From JADJNY01 sp046349615 (GTDB lineage: Bacteria > Planctomycetota > UBA1135 > GCA-002686595): a stretch of DNA of 64,000 bases. This document shows, piece after piece, positions 61,027 through 64,000 of this stretch. The notes below the pieces were generated by a model, which saw only the letters and a program-made list of their open reading frames with translations, was not told the origin of the DNA and did not search any database. The position numbers were made by a program, and so were the translations under genes. The stretch covers positions 62,001 to 126,000 of the forward strand of contig JAXMBZ010000010.1 of the NCBI GenBank assembly GCA_046349615.1. Reading direction: 5' to 3'. Position 1 is the first letter of the stretch; each line of letters starts with the position of its first letter.

Positions 61027-62046
61027 ATGTCGTTCACGCCGCCCTGTTGTCCTCACTCCGGTTGTTCCGCGTCCACGCCGAGCGCGGGCTTCGCGTACGT
61101 GCATCTGGGCACCTACGCGCGCAAGTGCGACGGCCGCGTCGTGCAGCGCTATCGCTGCAAGACCTGCAAGTTGAGCTTCTCCGAGCAGACCTTCCGTCTC
61201 GACTACCGTCTGCGGCGGCCCGAACTCGACCAGCCCATCTTCGAGTCGTTCGTGTCGAAGGTCTCGCACCGCCAGATCGCGCGCGTGCTCCGGACCAAAC
61301 GCCGCACGGTCGAACGCCGGATCGCGCGCTACGGTTCGCATTCGAAGGAGCTGCACGCGCTCCTGCTCTCCGGAGCGAAGGCGCGGTTGACGGGCTCGTT
61401 CTCGCTCGACGAGGCGGAGACGTTCGAGACGGACCGGCGCTTGTGTCCGCTCACGGTGCCGGTGCTGATCGAGCGCGAGACGCGCTTCGTGTTCCACGTC
61501 GAGAGCGCGCCGCTGGCCGCGCGCAAGGTGAGCTCGCCCGCGCTCGAGCGGCGCAAGGCGGCGCGCGAGTTGGCGCACGGCAAGCGCACGAACGGCTCAC
61601 GCGCCGCGGTGAAACGCTGCTTCGAAGTCTTGAAGACGAGCGCGGCAGAAAAGGGCGCGCTCGAGATCGTCACGGACCAGAAGCGGACGTACCCGGCGAT
61701 CCTGCGCGAGGTGTTCGGAGCGCGGGAGCTCGCTCACGCGACGACGAGCTCGAAGGCCGTGCGCGACACGAAGAACCCGCTCTTCGCGATCAACCACACG
61801 CTGGCGATGCTCCGCGACGGCGTGTCGCGCCTGGTGCGTCGCACATGGGCGCACGCGAAGACGAGCGAGCGCTTGCTCCAGCACCTGTGGGTCTACGTGG
61901 GCTGGCGGAACTACGTGCGCGGCGTGAGCAACACGCGCAAGCACGAAACGCCGGCGATGGCCCTCGGCGTCGATCCGGAGCGCTGGCTCCTCCCGGCCTG
62001 GATGCGCTGGAGGGCGCCCTGGGCGGTGCTCCTCCGTAATCAGTGA
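61027..62046 (+). CDS. Transposase with N-terminal zinc ribbon and DDE-type core
   Basis: 339-aa transposase. The start at 61027 has GGAGGAG at 61012-61018. A zinc ribbon opens the protein (CCPHSGCSAS...YRCKTCKLSFSEQTF), followed by a helix-turn-helix (SKVSHRQIARVLRTKRRTVERRIAR). The catalytic core shows SLDEAETFETDRRLCPLTVP (first Asp), EIVTDQKRTYPAIL (second Asp) and KTSERLLQHLWVYVGWRNYVRG (likely Glu). The frame is complete, so the enzyme may still be active. The last codons overlap the right inverted repeat. Confidence 0.82.
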   Translation: MSFTPPCCPHSGCSASTPSAGFAYVHLGTYARKCDGRVVQRYRCKTCKLSFSEQTFRLDYRLRRPELDQPIFESFVSKVSHRQIARVLRTKRRTVERRIARYGSHSKELHALLLSGAKARLTGSFSLDEAETFETDRRLCPLTVPVLIERETRFVFHVESAPLAARKVSSPALERRKAARELAHGKRTNGSRAAVKRCFEVLKTSAAEKGALEIVTDQKRTYPAILREVFGARELAHATTSSKAVRDTKNPLFAINHTLAMLRDGVSRLVRRTWAHAKTSERLLQHLWVYVGWRNYVRGVSNTRKHETPAMALGVDPERWLLPAWMRWRAPWAVLLRNQ

Positions 62047-62069
62047 TGGGGGCCGGTATCCCAGGTGGA
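62037..62069 (-). repeat. Right terminal inverted repeat of the insertion sequence
   Basis: Reads, on the minus strand, TCCACCTGGGATACCGGCCC and onward. It contains the transposase stop (62044-62046) and, on the opposite strand, the final nine residues (STWDTGPHH) and stop of the kinase. Confidence 0.7.
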
Positions 62070-64000
62070 GGCGCGTGGCGCGTGGGGGCCGTCGGGGGCT
62101 CCCCCGTCCCACGCCGCGTACAACTCGAGCGCGACGCGCACGAGCAACTCCGGCGGCGCCGAGTCCGATCCCATTCGCGCGCGCGCCGCATCGAGTTCGC
62201 GCTCGGCCTCCTCGAACCGTCGTGCGCGCGTGAGCGCGCGGACGAGCGCCGCGGCGTAGCGCACGGCGCGCTCGTTCGTCGGGCCGTTCTCGATCGCGGT
62301 CGCGCGCGCGAGCACGCGGTACACCTCGGCGGCGTCGAGCCAGCGGCCCTCGTCCATCAGGAGGTCCGCGAACTCGCGCACGAGCGCTCGGGCGTCGAGC
62401 GTGCTCGTGCCGGGGCCGGCGTCGAGTTCGGACCACAGCGGCTCGAGCTCTCGCTCCGCCTCCGCGTTTCGGTGGAGGTCGCGCAGGAGGCCCGCGTAGC
62501 GCGAGCGGGCGTAGAGCGCCTCCGCGCCGACGAGTCCGCCCGCGGCCGCGGCGTCGCGCGTCGCCGTCGCGAGCAGGTCGAGCGCCTCGTCCGTGCAGCC
62601 CGCGGCGATCAGCACGTCCGCGCGTGCGACCGCGAGCGACGTCGTCACGACGTGGCGGTCTCCGAGGTGCGCGCGCGCGTCCTCGTGAGCGGTCGTCAGC
62701 GTGTGTTCCGCGTCGCCGAGTTCGCCGAGGCTCTTCTGGAGGAGTCCGAGGTTGTTCGCGGTAGTCAACGTGTCGCCCGCGGCGGGGCCGAGCACGCGGC
62801 GGCGCCGCTCGAACGCCTCGCGCATCAACGGCTCGGCCTCTTTGCCGCGGCGCTGGAGCAGCAGCAAGGCACCGAGGTTCGAGAGCGACGAGAGCGTGTC
62901 GGGCGCATCGGGGCCGAGCGTCCGCGTGCGCGCCTCGAGCACGTCGCGCAGCACGCTCTCCGCTTCCTCGAGGCGGCCGAGCGCGCGCAGGAGCATCGCG
63001 AGGTTGTGGCGCGCGCCAAGCGCCGCGACGCTGTCCGGGCCCTGCACGCGCGCGAGTCCGTCCGCGGCGCGGCGCAGGTAGCCCTCGCTCTCCCGCACGG
63101 AGCCCGTCGAGTACAGGTAGAGCCCGAGGTTCGCCTCCGCGCCGAGCCGATCCGCGTCGTCCTCGGGGAGCACGCTCGACAGCGTTTCGCACGCCGTGCG
63201 CTGCGTGTCGAGCGCGAGCTCGGCGAGTCCGAGCGACCAACACGTCGTGCCGATCGTGTGGAGCACCATCCCCATCACGTGCGGGCGGTCGGCGAAGCGC
63301 TCCTTCGTCGCGGCGAGCATCGGGACGATCACGTCGTCCTCGAGCGTGCCGACGGCGACGTTGGTCGCGTTGACGCCGTCGATCGCGCGCTCGAAGTCGG
63401 CGAGGCGCGCGCGCAGGGCCTCGGGCTCGCGTTCGACCGCCGCGAGCTCGTCCCGGAGTCGATCGAGCACGTGCTCGGCCATCGTGCGGGGCGCGACCGC
63501 GCCGAGCACCTCGCCCTGGAAGCGCGCCATGTCCTCGAGGTCGCGCGTGCGCGCTTCCGCCCGCTCGCGTTCCTTCCGCGCGAGGTCGCGCTCGACGCGC
63601 AGCGCCTCGGCGTTCCTCGCCTGCACGACGCCGTACGCGATCGGTCCCCCGACCGCGATCAACGCGGCGAGCACGCCCGCGGTCGCGAGCCCGGGCTCGC
63701 GCCGCGTCCACTTCCACGCGCGGGTGAGCGCGCCGGTCGGACGCGCGCTCACCGGACGGTGCTCGAGCACGGCGTCGAGGTCGTCCGCGAACGCAGCAGC
63801 CGATGCGTAGCGTCGCGTGCGGTCCTTCTCGAGCGCGGCGAGCACGACCGTCTCGAGATCGCGCGACAAGGACGGCACGAGCGCGCGCGGCGCGACGGGC
63901 TCGGCGGAGAGGATGCGGTAGAGCACCTCCTGCGACGTCTCGCCTTCGAACGGCACGCGGCCGGTCAGACCCTCGTAGAGCGTGACGCCGAGCGACCACA
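62040..64000 (-). CDS. Ser/Thr protein kinase with TPR repeats (N-terminal part outside window)
   Basis: C-terminal 653 residues of a Hanks-type kinase; the start lies beyond the right edge. The visible kinase C-lobe begins WSLGVTLYEGLTGRVPFEGET (subdomain IX) and ends near LEKDRTRRYASAAAFADDLDAVLEHRPVSARP. One membrane helix follows (GLATAGVLAALIAVGGPIAYGVV). Next come a charged coiled coil (VERDLARKERERAEARTRDLEDMARF) and about ten TPR-like units in the extracytoplasmic part (LGAEANLGLYLYSTGSVRESEGYLRRA, LSSLSNLGALLLLQRRGKEAEPLMREA). The kinase-coiled coil-TPR layout is typical of Planctomycetota. It faces the ECF sigma factor gene. The last nine residues are encoded by the insertion-sequence end, so the original C-terminus has been altered. 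Confidence 0.9.
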   Translation of the reverse strand, partial: WSLGVTLYEGLTGRVPFEGETSQEVLYRILSAEPVAPRALVPSLSRDLETVVLAALEKDRTRRYASAAAFADDLDAVLEHRPVSARPTGALTRAWKWTRREPGLATAGVLAALIAVGGPIAYGVVQARNAEALRVERDLARKERERAEARTRDLEDMARFQGEVLGAVAPRTMAEHVLDRLRDELAAVEREPEALRARLADFERAIDGVNATNVAVGTLEDDVIVPMLAATKERFADRPHVMGMVLHTIGTTCWSLGLAELALDTQRTACETLSSVLPEDDADRLGAEANLGLYLYSTGSVRESEGYLRRAADGLARVQGPDSVAALGARHNLAMLLRALGRLEEAESVLRDVLEARTRTLGPDAPDTLSSLSNLGALLLLQRRGKEAEPLMREAFERRRRVLGPAAGDTLTTANNLGLLQKSLGELGDAEHTLTTAHEDARAHLGDRHVVTTSLAVARADVLIAAGCTDEALDLLATATRDAAAAGGLVGAEALYARSRYAGLLRDLHRNAEAERELEPLWSELDAGPGTSTLDARALVREFADLLMDEGRWLDAAEVYRVLARATAIENGPTNERAVRYAAALVRALTRARRFEEAERELDAARARMGSDSAPPELLVRVALELYAAWDGGAPDGPHAPRASTWDTGPHH

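Larger units (their letters stand above)
60817..62069 (+). mobile_element. Insertion sequence, IS1/IS1595-like, about 1.25 kb
   Basis: A single transposase gene (61027-62046) is bounded by imperfect terminal inverted repeats (60817-60850 and 62037-62069). The repeats share 19 of 26 bases in the core (left GAGATACTGGCCC, right GGGATACCGGCCC), plus an outer TCCACC on both sides with a one-base offset. No target duplication could be found, so the element is old or its ends are slightly misplaced. It lies between the ECF sigma factor and the kinase, and its right end overlaps the last codons of the kinase. The family is uncertain: the Zn-ribbon plus DDE layout fits IS1/IS1595-type elements. Confidence 0.75.

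Noticed and set aside
60800..62085. Target-site duplication around the insertion sequence
   Set aside because: Sequences outside either choice of ends do not match over 8-9 bp; outer similarity is inverted and belongs to the terminal repeats.

Overview
This is a 64-kb, very GC-rich (roughly 70%) chromosomal window, most likely from a member of the Planctomycetota. The placement is inferred from gene content: secreted beta-propeller-like proteins, one with a Cys-rich tail (FCSGDGS...PCPCGN...GCANS); secreted proteins built from Ig/cadherin-like repeats; a DUF1573 lipoprotein; GH127 and DUF72 proteins; a free alpha-2-macroglobulin; and an ECF sigma factor facing a TPR-type Ser/Thr kinase. No rRNA, tRNA, CRISPR array or prophage was seen. 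Codon-dense DNA produces many long antisense open frames, which were left out.

Layout. (1) 1-1311: 3' part of an acyl-CoA synthetase. (2) 1662-13847: a block of five secreted proteins of two paralogous families. Three plus-strand proteins share a C-terminal 'GSLLxxPEYDN' domain, and two minus-strand proteins are propeller-like. They form two convergent pairs, each with a hairpin terminator in the gap. The largest (1742 aa) carries eleven Cys-rich Big_9-like repeats, five of them near-identical 306-bp units. (3) 13996-19878 (minus): a tightly overlapping operon, speD - DUF4178 - small membrane protein - DUF350 - membrane spermidine-synthase-like protein - FAD amine oxidase. It looks like a membrane-linked polyamine module. 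(4) 20104-28172: rpsA, a lipoprotein, a secreted propeller-like protein, tyrS, a HicB antitoxin with a frameshifted hicA, and a DUF1573 lipoprotein. (5) 28446-43987: an SGNH hydrolase (minus), then a long plus-strand run: membrane protein, secreted HExxH metallopeptidase, HEAT-repeat protein, GH127 glycosidase, DUF72 protein, alpha-2-macroglobulin and DUF1761 protein. The DUF1761 ribosome-binding site lies in a perfect 12-bp hairpin. (6) 43995-53763: two-domain nitroreductase, rubrerythrin, then six genes coupled by overlapping stop/start codons (GlpC/HdrD-like Fe-S protein, DUF3501, MORN-like protein, JAMM metallopeptidase, MORN-like protein, secreted protein), then htpG. (7) 53834-64000: a degenerate DUF1570-like lipoprotein, a large secreted protein of unknown function (minus), a CPA2 cation/proton antiporter, an ECF sigma factor, an insertion sequence, and the C-terminal part of a Ser/Thr kinase (minus). 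The right end of the insertion sequence supplies the kinase's last codons and stop.

The genes most worth following are the polyamine-type operon, the MORN-JAMM-MORN operon, the recent repeat expansion in the giant secreted protein, the broken HicAB pair, the hairpin over the DUF1761 start, and the insertion sequence between sigma factor and kinase. All functional statements rest on motif recognition by eye; no database search was run.
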